Below are positions 51,764 to 61,332 of a stretch of 64,000 nt of DNA, piece by piece. The notes under the pieces were generated by a model. The model searched no databases. It worked only from the letters and a program-made list of their open reading frames with translations, and was not told the origin of the DNA. How positions within the stretch are numbered: the first letter of the stretch is position 1; each line of letters starts with the position of its first letter. Origin of the DNA: Nostoc sp. FACHB-280 (GTDB lineage Bacteria; Cyanobacteriota; Cyanobacteriia; Cyanobacteriales; Nostocaceae); NCBI RefSeq assembly GCF_014697615.1, contig NZ_JACJSD010000040.1, positions 1 to 64,000 of the forward strand, written 5' to 3'. Made by a program: the position numbers and the translations under genes.

Positions 51764-51846
51764 TGTTGGCTTTGAAATAGTATAGGGGTGTAGATATTCA
51801 AAACCCCCACACCCATATACCCTTACACCCAGCCTCGTAAGATTAC

Positions 51847-52485
51847 TTATCGCAAATTTGCTGGTATTTCTTTCGGCACTACCCAATAGTAAATAGTTTT
51901 TCCATCTACTTGCAGTGTTTGTTGTGGTTTCCAGTCGCCCATATCAAAAGCGTGGGAAACAATTCTTGTACCAGGTTTGAGTTTTAATATTTCCGGGCGG
52001 AGTCTGAGGTTAACTTCCGGCAATAGGTAAAGTGTAATTACAGTAGCTTCACTCAAATCAGTTTTGAATAAGTCTTGCTGACGAAACTCTACACGGTCTG
52101 TAACTCCTGCCCTTTGGGCGTTGGCGTTAGCCTCTTGAATGCGTTCAGGATTAATATCTATACCTACGCCACGTGTACCATATTTCTGGGCGGCGGTCAC
52201 AACAATTCGTCCATCACCACTACCAAGGTCATAAAGCACATCATTTTTACCTACCTTGGCTACTTGCAACATCGCATCAACTACAGGCTGTGGTGTGGGT
52301 ACATAAGGAACATCACCAGGGCGTTCTTGAGGTTGAGTTGTCGTAGTTGGTGCTTCAGTCTGAGCAGTTAAAATAGGTGGTTGCACTTCTGCGGCTGAGT
52401 CTTGTTGTTGGGCAGTGCATCCAGCAATTCCGAAAGTGGTGACACTAACGCCTGTAATAAATAAAAGCAACATTTTTTGAAACAT
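51847..52485 (-). CDS. SAM-dependent methyltransferase fold with a lipoprotein signal
   Basis: 212 residues. The N-terminus is a lipoprotein signal peptide: basic MFQK, hydrophobic LLLFITGVSVTTFG and lipobox I-A-G-Cys23, followed by a Thr/Gln/Pro-rich linker (30-62). From about 63 on it is a class I methyltransferase: VLYDLGSGDGRIVVTAA (motif I), RGVGIDINPERI (acid residue after strand 2) and RVEFRQQDLF (post-motif). A folded SAM-binding domain anchored outside the membrane is unusual, because SAM is cytoplasmic, unless it faces inward or binds another ligand. It is monocistronic, on the minus strand next to the APC permease. Confidence 0.8.
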   Translation of the reverse strand: MFQKMLLLFITGVSVTTFGIAGCTAQQQDSAAEVQPPILTAQTEAPTTTTQPQERPGDVPYVPTPQPVVDAMLQVAKVGKNDVLYDLGSGDGRIVVTAAQKYGTRGVGIDINPERIQEANANAQRAGVTDRVEFRQQDLFKTDLSEATVITLYLLPEVNLRLRPEILKLKPGTRIVSHAFDMGDWKPQQTLQVDGKTIYYWVVPKEIPANLR

Positions 52486-52567
52486 GAATCTACTCCTAAA
52501 GCAAAAATGATGAAGGGGATAGAGGCTAGAGGTTAGAGGTTGGCGTAGATATTAATTTTTCTAGTCC

Positions 52568-53926
52568 CTAACCTCTGGGAACTTGGCGGTAACGATTCCA
52601 CAGCAATAGCGGAATACCTGCGGCTACAACTACAACACCAACAACCGCGCCCACGCCGGTATATACCAAACTGGAATAAAGTAAGTAGCCGCAGACTGAA
52701 CAAAACAGTAATGGTGTCAAGGGATAAAATGGTACGCGGAATGGTCGCTGAATTTGTGGTTCTCGATTACGTAGCACTAGTAGCGATGCACCTGAAAGTA
52801 AAAAGAAAAACCAAAATATGGGTGCAGTGTAGTCCACCATTGTTTCAAAGCCTTTGCGGGTGAACGTACCTAACAAAACCAACGCCAAAGCGATCGCAGC
52901 TTGTAATACTAAAGCATAACTAGGTGTACTGGGACGTTGCCGCCAATGTCCCATAAAACCAAAGATGGCAAAATCTTGTCCTAAAGCGTAATTAGTCCGC
53001 GCCCCAGTAAAGACAGTGGCGTTAAGTGCGCCCAAAGTTGAAACCGCAATTAATAGACTAATAAACCAAGCACCTGATTCGCCCCAAAAATTCCGCATTA
53101 AATCGGCGGCGACAGCTTGGGAATTAGCCATATTTGTTAACCCCAATCCCCGCAGATAAGCAAGATTGATTAACAAGTAAATTACAGTAATTGTGCCAAT
53201 ACTCCACAAAAGCGATCGCACTATGTTGCGTTGACGATTTTGGATTTCGGCGGAAATATAAGCAGCTTCATTCCAACCGCCATAAGACAACAAAACAAAC
53301 ACCATTGCGAGTCCCCAAGTTCCGGTAGAGGTTGATTCCACAGGAGTGGGAAGATTAGGGGTTGCTGTTAAGCCAATTAATACCACTAGCAACAAACCGA
53401 GGACTTTCGCCGCCGTGAGTAAGTTTTGTGTCCACTTACCTTGTTGCAAGCCGATAATATTTAAAACCGTTAAGAATGCGATCGCCATTGCGGCATAAAT
53501 TGAAGGTGAAAAGTTGCCTAGCTGCCAAATCTGCGAAGCGTAATCACCAAACACAAATGCCAACAAAGCAATAGAACCTGTTTGAATTACACTCATCCGC
53601 GCCCAAGCAAATAAAAAGGCAACCTCTCGCCCAAAGGCACGTTTAAGATAATAATAAACTCCACCCACATCAGGGTAGGTTGTAGCTAACTCGGCGTAGC
53701 ACAACGCGCCCACCAAAGAAACCAAACCACCGATGAACCAAAATAGCAATACGGCTTGACTGCTACCTGCTTGGGTTGCTACTAAAGCGGGAGTTTCAAA
53801 AATGCCTGCACCAATCACAATACCGACAATCAACGCCACAGCATCTGATAATGTCAGTGATGGCTTAGGTGCGGTTTCTGTAGTTGCTAAACCTTCCAGT
53901 AACTTGTACTTTTCATGTCTACTCAC
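52568..53926 (-). CDS. APC-superfamily amino acid permease
   Basis: 452 residues with about twelve membrane helices. The APC signature is in helix 1 (VALIVGIVIGAGIFETPALVATQ), and helix 3-5 regions (GALCYAELATTYPDVGGVYYYLKRAFG) and FGALNATVFTGARTNYALG are typical of the amino acid/polyamine antiporter family. Substrate is not predictable from this. The stop codon lies in a purine/pyrimidine repeat-like spacer. It is monocistronic; a hairpin (54058-54092) lies 130 bases upstream of its start. Confidence 0.85.
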   Translation of the reverse strand: MSRHEKYKLLEGLATTETAPKPSLTLSDAVALIVGIVIGAGIFETPALVATQAGSSQAVLLFWFIGGLVSLVGALCYAELATTYPDVGGVYYYLKRAFGREVAFLFAWARMSVIQTGSIALLAFVFGDYASQIWQLGNFSPSIYAAMAIAFLTVLNIIGLQQGKWTQNLLTAAKVLGLLLVVLIGLTATPNLPTPVESTSTGTWGLAMVFVLLSYGGWNEAAYISAEIQNRQRNIVRSLLWSIGTITVIYLLINLAYLRGLGLTNMANSQAVAADLMRNFWGESGAWFISLLIAVSTLGALNATVFTGARTNYALGQDFAIFGFMGHWRQRPSTPSYALVLQAAIALALVLLGTFTRKGFETMVDYTAPIFWFFFLLSGASLLVLRNREPQIQRPFRVPFYPLTPLLFCSVCGYLLYSSLVYTGVGAVVGVVVVAAGIPLLLWNRYRQVPRG

Positions 53927-54057
53927 ATCGACTCCTGCTTAGTATTGAGTGTAATGAGCAATGTTGGGGAATAAAATATCAATTACTTATTTATGATTCA
54001 GGATAAATGTGACATAAAAGTGACAACCAGTGTCATTTTTCATCTTTTATGAACGAC

Positions 54058-54092
54058 CAGATCCCCGACTTCTCTAAGAAGTCGGGGATCTG
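54058..54092. repeat. Perfect 16 bp hairpin, ATCCCC-family copy 2
   Basis: CAGATCCCCGACTTCT (54058-54073), loop CTA, then its exact complement (54077-54092). It lies 24 bases after the stop of the rppB-like gene on the minus strand, in the position of a terminator, although no T-run follows in that direction. Same family as 40091-40124 and 56191-56223. Confidence 0.75.
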
Positions 54093-54115
54093 AAATTATA
54101 GGTTTCTATTTACTC

Positions 54116-55393
54116 TTAAAGTGGCAGTTTAATTTGAAAGACAGAACCTTTGCCTTGTTCACTTTTCACACTGAGATGCCCGCTATGTGCTTCAATGATT
54201 TGTTGTGCGATCGCCAATCCCAACCCAAAGCTATTTGCCGAATTTGTCTGATGTTGTTCTACCCGATAAAATTGTTCAAAGATATGCGGTAAATCTGCGG
54301 CAGCAATTCCAATACCGTTATCTTCTACTTCAATAATTGCCTGACTATACTTACTAAATAAACGTACATCTACTATTCCACCAGCCGGAGTATATTTACA
54401 GGCGTTACCAAGCAAATTAATCACAGCTAAACATATTAAGTCGGCATCTATCTTTACCATAATTGGCGATTCTGGTAAATCACTCTTGAGATTTAAATGT
54501 TTGGCAGCAGTCTTTACAGATGGAGAGTTTAATAATTCCTTCAGTAAATCGTTCAAATCAACTTCTTTTAAAGATTCAGTAGTTAAACGTCCTGTCTGGC
54601 GTGCCAGAAATAGCAAATTTCCAATCAATGTATTCATTGATTTGGCGACTTCTACAACTTTTTCTAGACGTAAATGTTTACTATTGCTATCTTCCATCGG
54701 TGCGAGTAAACCAACTTGAGCATTACTCAAAATCGCTGCCAAAGGAGTACGTAATTCATGGGAAGCATGGGCGGTAAAGCGTTCAAGTTGTTTGTAACTT
54801 AGTTGGATAGGTTGCATGGCTAGTCCACTGAGAAACCATCCAGTTAAACTCGTGATAACTAAAGTAATTAAGACTGTTGATATTAGTAAAAGTAAAAATT
54901 TATTGAGTATTTCTTGGACACGATTCATCGGCATTGCCATTTGCAAATAGCCAATTAGCTCACCTTGATACTGCACTGGCAAGGTGATTTCTCGTAACAA
55001 AATTACTTGTGAATTTGACCCAGGATTATTGTTAATTTTTAATGTTTGATAAGTAAATATAGGATTTAACTTATTATGAGGAGTTTGACCAAAATAACGC
55101 TTTAAATTGCCTTGGGTGTCATACCAACGAGCGTAAATTATTTCACTATCTTCTGGTGGGGGGTTATTTCCTATAACTGGTAAATTTTTTAGGAATACGC
55201 GTTTTTCTCCTTGGTAATCTTTATATCGCACACTGGATGTAATTACTCTAGATTTCTTATAAAGAATTAAATCTATAGCTTCTAGCTGTTGGACTGATTC
55301 TTGATAATAAAGAATCCCAGCAAAAATCACAAGAATACTGCCCATTGAGAGAGTGAACCAACTAGCCAAGTTACGGCGGCTACGGTTGAACAT
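54116..55393 (-). CDS. rppB: RppB-like membrane sensor histidine kinase
   Basis: 425 residues: first membrane helix (about 12-30), an extracytoplasmic segment (about 31-165; IIYARWYDTQGNLKRYFGQTP), second membrane helix (about 165-190), HisKA with the phosphoacceptor His in ASHELRTPLAAIL, and HATPase with NLLGNACKYT (N box), VEDNGIGIA and FGLGLAIAQ boxes. No clear HAMP domain separates membrane helix and HisKA. It follows the rppA-like gene by two bases on the same strand, so they are one operon. In Synechocystis the RppAB pair is linked to photosynthesis gene control and metal/redox stress; that function is from the family, and is not shown for this protein. Confidence 0.8.
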   Translation of the reverse strand: MFNRSRRNLASWFTLSMGSILVIFAGILYYQESVQQLEAIDLILYKKSRVITSSVRYKDYQGEKRVFLKNLPVIGNNPPPEDSEIIYARWYDTQGNLKRYFGQTPHNKLNPIFTYQTLKINNNPGSNSQVILLREITLPVQYQGELIGYLQMAMPMNRVQEILNKFLLLLISTVLITLVITSLTGWFLSGLAMQPIQLSYKQLERFTAHASHELRTPLAAILSNAQVGLLAPMEDSNSKHLRLEKVVEVAKSMNTLIGNLLFLARQTGRLTTESLKEVDLNDLLKELLNSPSVKTAAKHLNLKSDLPESPIMVKIDADLICLAVINLLGNACKYTPAGGIVDVRLFSKYSQAIIEVEDNGIGIAAADLPHIFEQFYRVEQHQTNSANSFGLGLAIAQQIIEAHSGHLSVKSEQGKGSVFQIKLPL

Positions 55394-55395
55394 GA

Positions 55396-56076
55396 CTAAT
55401 TTTTTCGATCAGGATTGAGACGATAACCCATCCCATAAATAGTTTCTAGCCAGTCTGCGGCATTTAGTAACTGTAAACGCTGGCGCAAACGGCGTACTAA
55501 AGTAGTCATCGCATTGCTTTCTGGTTCACTACCCCATTCCCATAAAGCTTGTTCAATTTGAGTGCGACTTAAAATTTGATATGGGTGACGCATTAAATAT
55601 TCTAGTAACTGAAATTCGCGGGTAGATAGTTCTACCTTGGCTGCACCTCGTTCTACAATCTGTGTGGAAATGTGCAATTGCAGATCCTCAAGTTGGAGTT
55701 TTTCTCCTTGCCAAACAGGCGATCGCCTACTTAAAGCCCGCACTCTGGCTAATAATTCAAATAAATCTGTAGGTTTGACTAAATAATCATCTGCACCAGC
55801 ATCTAAGCCTGTGACTTTTTCGCCAGTGGTATCTTTTGCAGTCAACATCAAGACAGGTGAGGTTTTACCTGCTTTGCGATATTGCCGACATAAGTCTAAA
55901 CCACTTATTTCTGGTAGCATCCAGTCTAATATCAATAAGTCATAGTCGCGCTGGGTAATTGCCCATTGAGCGATCGCACCATTTTCTAAACCATCTACAA
56001 TATGTCCAGCTTGAGACAATGCTGTTTGCAAGGGTTCTAACTGGGCGATGTCATCTTCTACCAGAAGTATTCGCAT
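55396..56076 (-). CDS. rppA: RppA-like OmpR-type response regulator
   Basis: 226 residues: receiver with DD (8-9), phosphoacceptor Asp51 (LLILDWMLPEISG), Thr in MLTAKDT and Lys in YLVKPTD; winged-helix domain ending WLETIYGMGYRL. Partner of the downstream kinase gene, two bases away. The ATG gives a start exactly at MRILLVEDD. It differs clearly from the other OmpR-type regulator at 30640-31338 (MRILLVDDE), so they are not recent duplicates. Confidence 0.85.
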   Translation of the reverse strand: MRILLVEDDIAQLEPLQTALSQAGHIVDGLENGAIAQWAITQRDYDLLILDWMLPEISGLDLCRQYRKAGKTSPVLMLTAKDTTGEKVTGLDAGADDYLVKPTDLFELLARVRALSRRSPVWQGEKLQLEDLQLHISTQIVERGAAKVELSTREFQLLEYLMRHPYQILSRTQIEQALWEWGSEPESNAMTTLVRRLRQRLQLLNAADWLETIYGMGYRLNPDRKN

Positions 56077-56190
56077 TGTTAGCTAGTTTCAGTTATTCCA
56101 TAGCTGATTTTAGGAAAGCTGACTCAGTAAAACTTCTGCCATCAGTGAGATTTTTCACACATTAAAGAATAATCCACTGGGAGTAGGCAA

Positions 56191-56223
56191 AAATCCCCGA
56201 TTTCTCACAGAAATCAGGGATCT
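56191..56223. repeat. Intergenic hairpin, ATCCCC-family copy 3
   Basis: AAATCCCCGATTTCT (56191-56205), loop CAC, AGAAATCAGGGATCT (56209-56223), with two mismatched positions. It lies 115 bases upstream of the rppA-like start and 30 bases after the DUF1232 stop, in a position to end the DUF1232 transcript. Confidence 0.6.
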
Positions 56224-56252
56224 TGGTGTTCATAAATAATTGATTTAAAAAC

Positions 56253-56579
56253 CTATTTAACCGACACAGCATCAACATCAACTGTTTTTGCAGCGGAATC
56301 AGCATCATCAGAAGTATCGGCAGGATTTGTAGTAGTGTTAGTTGTTTCTACACCTTTACGCGCTTTCCAACCATCAATTACTAATCCAGACACCTCAGTT
56401 ACTAATAGTGTCATCAGTAAAACATCATCAATTTCGCCGACGATGGGAAAAATATCAGGAACAATATCAATCGGGCTGATGAAATAAACTATTGTTCCTA
56501 AAATTACCCACCAGCGATATTTAGGATTACGAATTAAATTGCGATACCAGTTGTACACAGAGTCAATGGAAAATTTCAT
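56253..56579 (-). CDS. DUF1232 (YkvA) small membrane protein
   Basis: 108 residues with the DUF1232 pattern: WWVILGTIVYFISPIDIVPDIFPIVGEIDDVLL, containing the signature SPIDIVPD and one or two hydrophobic segments (about 24-60), then a short polar, Thr/Ala/Asp-rich C-terminal tail. Function not established in any organism that I know of. The gene is monocistronic and ends by a hairpin. Confidence 0.9.
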   Translation of the reverse strand: MKFSIDSVYNWYRNLIRNPKYRWWVILGTIVYFISPIDIVPDIFPIVGEIDDVLLMTLLVTEVSGLVIDGWKARKGVETTNTTTNPADTSDDADSAAKTVDVDAVSVK

Positions 56580-56798
56580 TTTTTAGCCCTCAAATTACCT
56601 TTCATTCTGACAAATCCTGTTGATAATTTCCGGTGGGAATAACCGTCCTAGATAATTCTGGAAGATGCTACATCAACTCATCCGTAATTTACAAAAATTA
56701 ATTTTTCTCTCTAAATGTTGAGTTAGCCGTTATCTGTGGGAATACTATGTCACAAAGTATAAATTTGCCTCCATCCTGGGTTGGAAGAAAGAAATTGA

Positions 56799-58976
56799 AT
56801 GAATAAGACTGACTCTCGCAAAGTTAAAGCTTTTCCATTACAACTAGTGTTGATTATTCCTTTTGCCTTACAAATCTTTGGTGCAGTGGGTTTAGTCGGC
56901 TACCTGTCATTTAAAAATGGACGACAAGCAGTTAATGACTTGGCAGATCAGTTAATGAATCGGACGAATAGCATAGTACAGCAGCATTTAGATGCTTATT
57001 TATCTATTCCCCACAAGGTAAACCAGATTAATGCAGATGCGATCGCAATGGGATTGTTGGATGTACGCGATCGCAAAACTATTGGTAAGTATTTTTGGAA
57101 GGAAATGCAAGCTTATGACCTTACTTACATTGGTATAGCTTTAACCACCGGTGAGGGACTCGGAGCCGCCCGCTACGATGGTAAAACAGTTACTATTGAT
57201 GATTGGAATGGGAAATTACCCAAGAATGGACGCAACTACGCTATTGATTCTCGCGGCGATCGCATCCGCATCAATAACACTTTTGAATACAATAACTTTA
57301 AAGAAAGTTGGTATACCGAACCAATTAAAGCTGGTAAACCAATTTGGTCGCGGATTTACACCTGGAATTCTCCTGATGGTGCTTATATAACTGCCTCTGC
57401 TGGTCGTCCTATATATGACGCAAATGAGCGATTATTGGGTATGGTTGGCGCAGACATTCATTTGTTGAAGTTGAGTGAATTTTTGCGGCGTTTAGATATT
57501 AGCAATTTTGGACAGGTATTTATTGTCGAACGTAATGGTCTGTTAATTGCCAGTTCTACTAAGCAAGATACTTTTGCAATAGTTAAGAACGAAGTCCAAC
57601 GAATCAAAGCTACAGATAGCACAGATCCAGTAATTAAAAATACTGCCAAATATATCGAAAATAAATTTAATGGTTTTCAGTCAATTACTGAACAAAAAAA
57701 ATTTAAATTGCAACTGCCAAAAGAGACAAAGTTTGTATATGTTACTCCTTGGCGTGATCAATATGGACTAGATTGGTTAGTAGTTATGAGTGTGCCAGAA
57801 AAAGCTTTTATGGCCAAGATTATCACGAACACTCAAATTACAGTTCTACTCTGTGTAGCCGCATTAATAGTGGCAACTATTATTGGTTATTTGACTTCTA
57901 GTTGGGTTATCCAACCAATTTTGCGAATCAATCGCGCTAGTCAGGCAATGGCATCGGGTGACTTAGAACAAGCTGTAAATATTAGCAAAATAGAAGAACT
58001 CAATACATTAGCTCAGTCTTTTAATTATATGGCTGAACAACTACGTCAATCTTTTACTGCTTTAGAAGCAAGTAAGGCAGAATTAGAAGACCGAGTAGAA
58101 GAACGTACTTCTGAACTAAAAACAACATTAAGTGAATTACAACGCACCCAAGCACAAGCGATTCAAAATGAAAAAATGTCCAGTCTTGGTCAACTAGTAG
58201 CAGGAGTGGCCCATGAAATTAATAATCCTGTCAATTTTATTCACGGCAACATAACTCACCTGAGTGACTACATTCAAAGTCTGGTGCAAATACTTCATCT
58301 ATACCAAGAACGCTATCTTGATGAAGACCCAGAAATACAAGCATTAGCTGAAGAAATTGATTTAGATTTTATGATTGCAGATTTAGATAAAATTCTGCCT
58401 TCCATGAAAATGGGAACTGAAAGAATTAGGAATATTGTCTTATCGCTGCGAAACTTTTCCCGCATGGATGAAGCCGATTTTAAAACAGTTGATGTTCATG
58501 AAGGTATTGAAAGTACATTATTAATTTTGCAATACCGTCTCAAGGAAAAACAAGACTATCCAGGTGTTGAAGTTATTCGTGACTATGGTAATTTACCCTT
58601 GGTCGAATGTTTTGCTGGACAACTAAATCAAGTATTGATGAATATATTAGTAAATGCGATGGATGCTTTAGAAGAGTCATTTTTGAATAGTCAAAACCCT
58701 ACCGCAAAAAAACCACAAATTACTATCCGTACCTCAGCCTTTGGCACTCAATGGATCGAAATTGCGATCGCAGATAATGGCCCTGGAATGTCTGAACAAG
58801 TCAAACATCGCATCTTCGACCCCTTCTTTACTACTAAACCTGTTGGTAAAGGTACAGGTATGGGTATGGCAATTAGTTATCAAATCATTACCGAAAAGCA
58901 TCACGGCAAGTTAGATTGTGTATCTAAGCCCGGTGAAGGAACTGAGTTTAAAATTCAAATTCCCGTGAAACAGTAG
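56799..58976 (+). CDS. Cache-domain membrane histidine kinase
   Basis: 725 residues. First membrane helix (about 13-35), a large extracytoplasmic double Cache sensor (about 36-340; YDLTYIGIALTTGEGLGAARYDGKTV, SWYTEPIKAGKPIWSRIYTW), second membrane helix (about 345-368), HAMP (about 368-422), a coiled-coil stretch, HisKA with His in GVAHEINNPVNFIHGN, and an HATPase with NILVNAMDALEES (N box), IADNGPGMS and GKGTGMGMAISYQI. Cache domains bind small ligands such as amino acids or organic acids outside the cell. No response regulator is next to it, so its partner is elsewhere. It converges on the DUF3352 gene. Confidence 0.88.
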   Translation: MNKTDSRKVKAFPLQLVLIIPFALQIFGAVGLVGYLSFKNGRQAVNDLADQLMNRTNSIVQQHLDAYLSIPHKVNQINADAIAMGLLDVRDRKTIGKYFWKEMQAYDLTYIGIALTTGEGLGAARYDGKTVTIDDWNGKLPKNGRNYAIDSRGDRIRINNTFEYNNFKESWYTEPIKAGKPIWSRIYTWNSPDGAYITASAGRPIYDANERLLGMVGADIHLLKLSEFLRRLDISNFGQVFIVERNGLLIASSTKQDTFAIVKNEVQRIKATDSTDPVIKNTAKYIENKFNGFQSITEQKKFKLQLPKETKFVYVTPWRDQYGLDWLVVMSVPEKAFMAKIITNTQITVLLCVAALIVATIIGYLTSSWVIQPILRINRASQAMASGDLEQAVNISKIEELNTLAQSFNYMAEQLRQSFTALEASKAELEDRVEERTSELKTTLSELQRTQAQAIQNEKMSSLGQLVAGVAHEINNPVNFIHGNITHLSDYIQSLVQILHLYQERYLDEDPEIQALAEEIDLDFMIADLDKILPSMKMGTERIRNIVLSLRNFSRMDEADFKTVDVHEGIESTLLILQYRLKEKQDYPGVEVIRDYGNLPLVECFAGQLNQVLMNILVNAMDALEESFLNSQNPTAKKPQITIRTSAFGTQWIEIAIADNGPGMSEQVKHRIFDPFFTTKPVGKGTGMGMAISYQIITEKHHGKLDCVSKPGEGTEFKIQIPVKQ

Positions 58977-58981
58977 TTAAA

Positions 58982-59202
58982 TAGGGAGTAGGGAGTAGGG
59001 AGTTGTGAGTGGGTAGGGGTATAAAGAAAAGAATAAAAACGACCATTACATAGTTATAAATTAGTACTCTTCCCCTACACCCCACCCCCCTATATCTCTA
59101 AACTTAGTCCTGACAAGGGTTTCAGATTTTCTTAGTGACATTCCCCTTACACCCCTACACCCTTATACCCTCACACCCACTCCCCACTCCCTACTTCTGA
59201 CT
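58982..59202. repeat. Inverted heptamer repeat at a gene junction
   Basis: GGGAGTA-type heptamers (58984-59005, GGGAGTAGGGAGTAGGGAGT) on one side and the complementary CCCACTCCCCACTCCC and CCTACT on the other (about 59171-59196). The arms could pair over about 20-40 bases around an internal spacer, with additional pyrimidine heptamers (CCTACACC, CCTTATACCC) between. The DUF3352 stop codon (59191-59193) lies within the right arm. This is a repeat region, not a gene. Confidence 0.6.
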
Positions 59203-60897
59203 AGGCTTCAGTGCTAACAAAACTTCTAGCTGACTGGTAGATTTATCTGGACTAGTGGCGGTAGCAGCAAAACCACGAATAGAACTTAAAAGAGCATTAA
59301 CATCAGGTGGAATTGGTCTACCTTGACCTGCAAGGCGGTTTACTAAAGTCACAGTTTTATCCATATCTACATAGAAATAACCACCGTTGGGTTGTTGCAA
59401 TGAACCTGTGACATTTTTAAAGGTATCGCTTTGATCGAGAGATGGGCTTTTAGCAGCAGCTAAAGCCTCGGCTACAGGTTCACCAACTGCTAAAAAGACG
59501 GTATCTTGGTCTAACCAAGCATGAGATAATAATGCGCCTTGTTTAGGTATTTGCCATTCTGTGACATCTTTACCACCGATGTTGCGGGTGGCGATGTTAA
59601 CTCCTTGGGCTTTGGCTATGTTGTCAAGTTTTGTGAAGGTGGCTTCTGCGGTTTTGCGATCGCTTGTATCAAACACCAGCGCACCACCAAAACCCACACT
59701 TGCTAACACACCTTGATTAGATGGAACTGCTCCAATCCCAAATTCACCATCCATCCAGCCAAAAATTTCTTTATCTAAGTCAATCTCGGCAGATTTTAGC
59801 TGAGTGCGGATTTGTTGGAGTGTTTGCTGAACTTCAGGATAATCTTTTGACTGTTCTGTGAATGTTTGCCAACCACGACTAATACCGTTACCACTAATTA
59901 ATGCAAAGGTATCGCCAGGAAATAGCGTTAATATCTTCGCTGGTGTGTTTTGATACTGGAATTTGCTGAGTTGCGGATCTAAATTAGCGATCGCTTTTAC
60001 CCGCACTCCCTGATCATCTACACCCACACCAGCCACCATTGATTTTACCTGCTTCAACTGTGACAAGGTTTGGGGCGGCAAAGTTTTACTTTGGGCGCTG
60101 GCTGTTGCTAATTGTTGTACCATCCCAGAGTAGTCTGGAACATAAACTTGCACGAGAGTATTTTGCAGATTTACATTTTGGCTGAGTAAACGATTAGCAC
60201 CTTCCTTACTAGCAAAAGAAGGTTGACCTTTGTAGGTATCAATTGCTTTTTCTACAGCTTGTTTGTCAGGGGCTAAAATTAAATGACTATTATTAACAAC
60301 TACACTATATGTTGGTCTACCCTTTTCCTCAATAGTTTCTGTAATTTTTTCACCTTTATAGTCAATTTCTTGACTTTTTACTCCTTTTTGATTTTTTAAT
60401 TTATTCGCAAAATTCAAAGCAGTTAATTTATCTTTGATCCCAATCACCATCAGCATGTTTGTACTTTGTTGTACTTTTAATGGTGGATTATCTCGATAGA
60501 CAGGAAGTTTTAACTGAGCAGGTTGAGTTTTACTCGGTGGTAAAACAGCAATCATCACGCCACTAATCCAAGGTTTAATATCTTTCTCGTAAGAAATATC
60601 ACTGCCTTTAAAAGTATTTTTATTGAAGTCTTCTAAACTTTTTGCCAGTAATTTTTGGGCTTCTGGTGTACCGAACTGCTGTAATTTTGCCCAAACTTGG
60701 TCATCAGTAGAAATATAAGTAGTCATCAAGGCTGATTCGGGAACTAATTTAGCACTACCAACAGCCCCAGAAATATCTCCAGATGGCCCTTTGAACAAAT
60801 AGGTATAGACTGCTACACCCCCTGCTACAGCGACGACTGCGCCAATTGCAGGTACTAAAAACTTTAACTTACTATCAGGCATTGTTACTGTCCTCAT
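59191..60897 (-). CDS. DUF3352 protein with N-terminal membrane anchor
   Basis: About 568 residues. One N-terminal hydrophobic segment (about 12-30, FLVPAIGAVVAVAGGVAVYTYL) and then a large DUF3352 domain on the outside: ALMTTYISTDDQVWAKLQQFGTPEAQKLLAKSL, VMIAVLPPSKTQP and repeated beta-rich sections. Function unknown in the family; it is conserved in cyanobacteria. The ATG at 60897 (after GAGG) and one at 60882 (after AGGA) are both possible; the later one gives MPDSKLK. It converges with the kinase gene before it. Confidence 0.85.
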   Translation of the reverse strand: MRTVTMPDSKLKFLVPAIGAVVAVAGGVAVYTYLFKGPSGDISGAVGSAKLVPESALMTTYISTDDQVWAKLQQFGTPEAQKLLAKSLEDFNKNTFKGSDISYEKDIKPWISGVMIAVLPPSKTQPAQLKLPVYRDNPPLKVQQSTNMLMVIGIKDKLTALNFANKLKNQKGVKSQEIDYKGEKITETIEEKGRPTYSVVVNNSHLILAPDKQAVEKAIDTYKGQPSFASKEGANRLLSQNVNLQNTLVQVYVPDYSGMVQQLATASAQSKTLPPQTLSQLKQVKSMVAGVGVDDQGVRVKAIANLDPQLSKFQYQNTPAKILTLFPGDTFALISGNGISRGWQTFTEQSKDYPEVQQTLQQIRTQLKSAEIDLDKEIFGWMDGEFGIGAVPSNQGVLASVGFGGALVFDTSDRKTAEATFTKLDNIAKAQGVNIATRNIGGKDVTEWQIPKQGALLSHAWLDQDTVFLAVGEPVAEALAAAKSPSLDQSDTFKNVTGSLQQPNGGYFYVDMDKTVTLVNRLAGQGRPIPPDVNALLSSIRGFAATATSPDKSTSQLEVLLALKPSQK

Positions 60898-61332
60898 TTT
60901 CCTCAGATTTTTACCGAGGGTAGTAAAAACGTCATTGTTGAGTTCTCGGAATTATTGATAAACTTCACGATTTCTTCGGGTTTCACTGTTAAAATTAGTA
61001 AATCTACACACAAGCAGTAAAAAGAACACCAAAGAAATACTTCAATGAGATCAAAGCAAAATCCGTAAATGCTGGTTATTCATCTTGAGAGATAGCCTAT
61101 GGGAAATTTGCAAGCTATCCTAATCTCATCAGCAAATTTGCCGAGTATTGGTACTCAAGGAAGAATCATCAAGAATATCCCCGCAGCAACAGAGAAAGGT
61201 TCATAGGAATCTCCCCAAAATTGCAAAGATGGCATATTTTCTATCCGCTTATTGGATGAGTAAACATCACCAATAGCATGATTCTCGTAAACTTACTTAG
61301 ATTTTTTAAGATTAAAGGGTCATTTAGCATCA
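60898..61332. other. Divergent promoter interval, no gene seen
   Basis: 435 AT-rich bases between the divergently read DUF3352 and aminopeptidase genes. It should hold both promoters. The plus-strand end includes AAAGGG about 18 bases before the ATG at 61333, a weak ribosome-binding site. No RNA gene or strong inverted repeat noticed. Confidence 0.5.
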
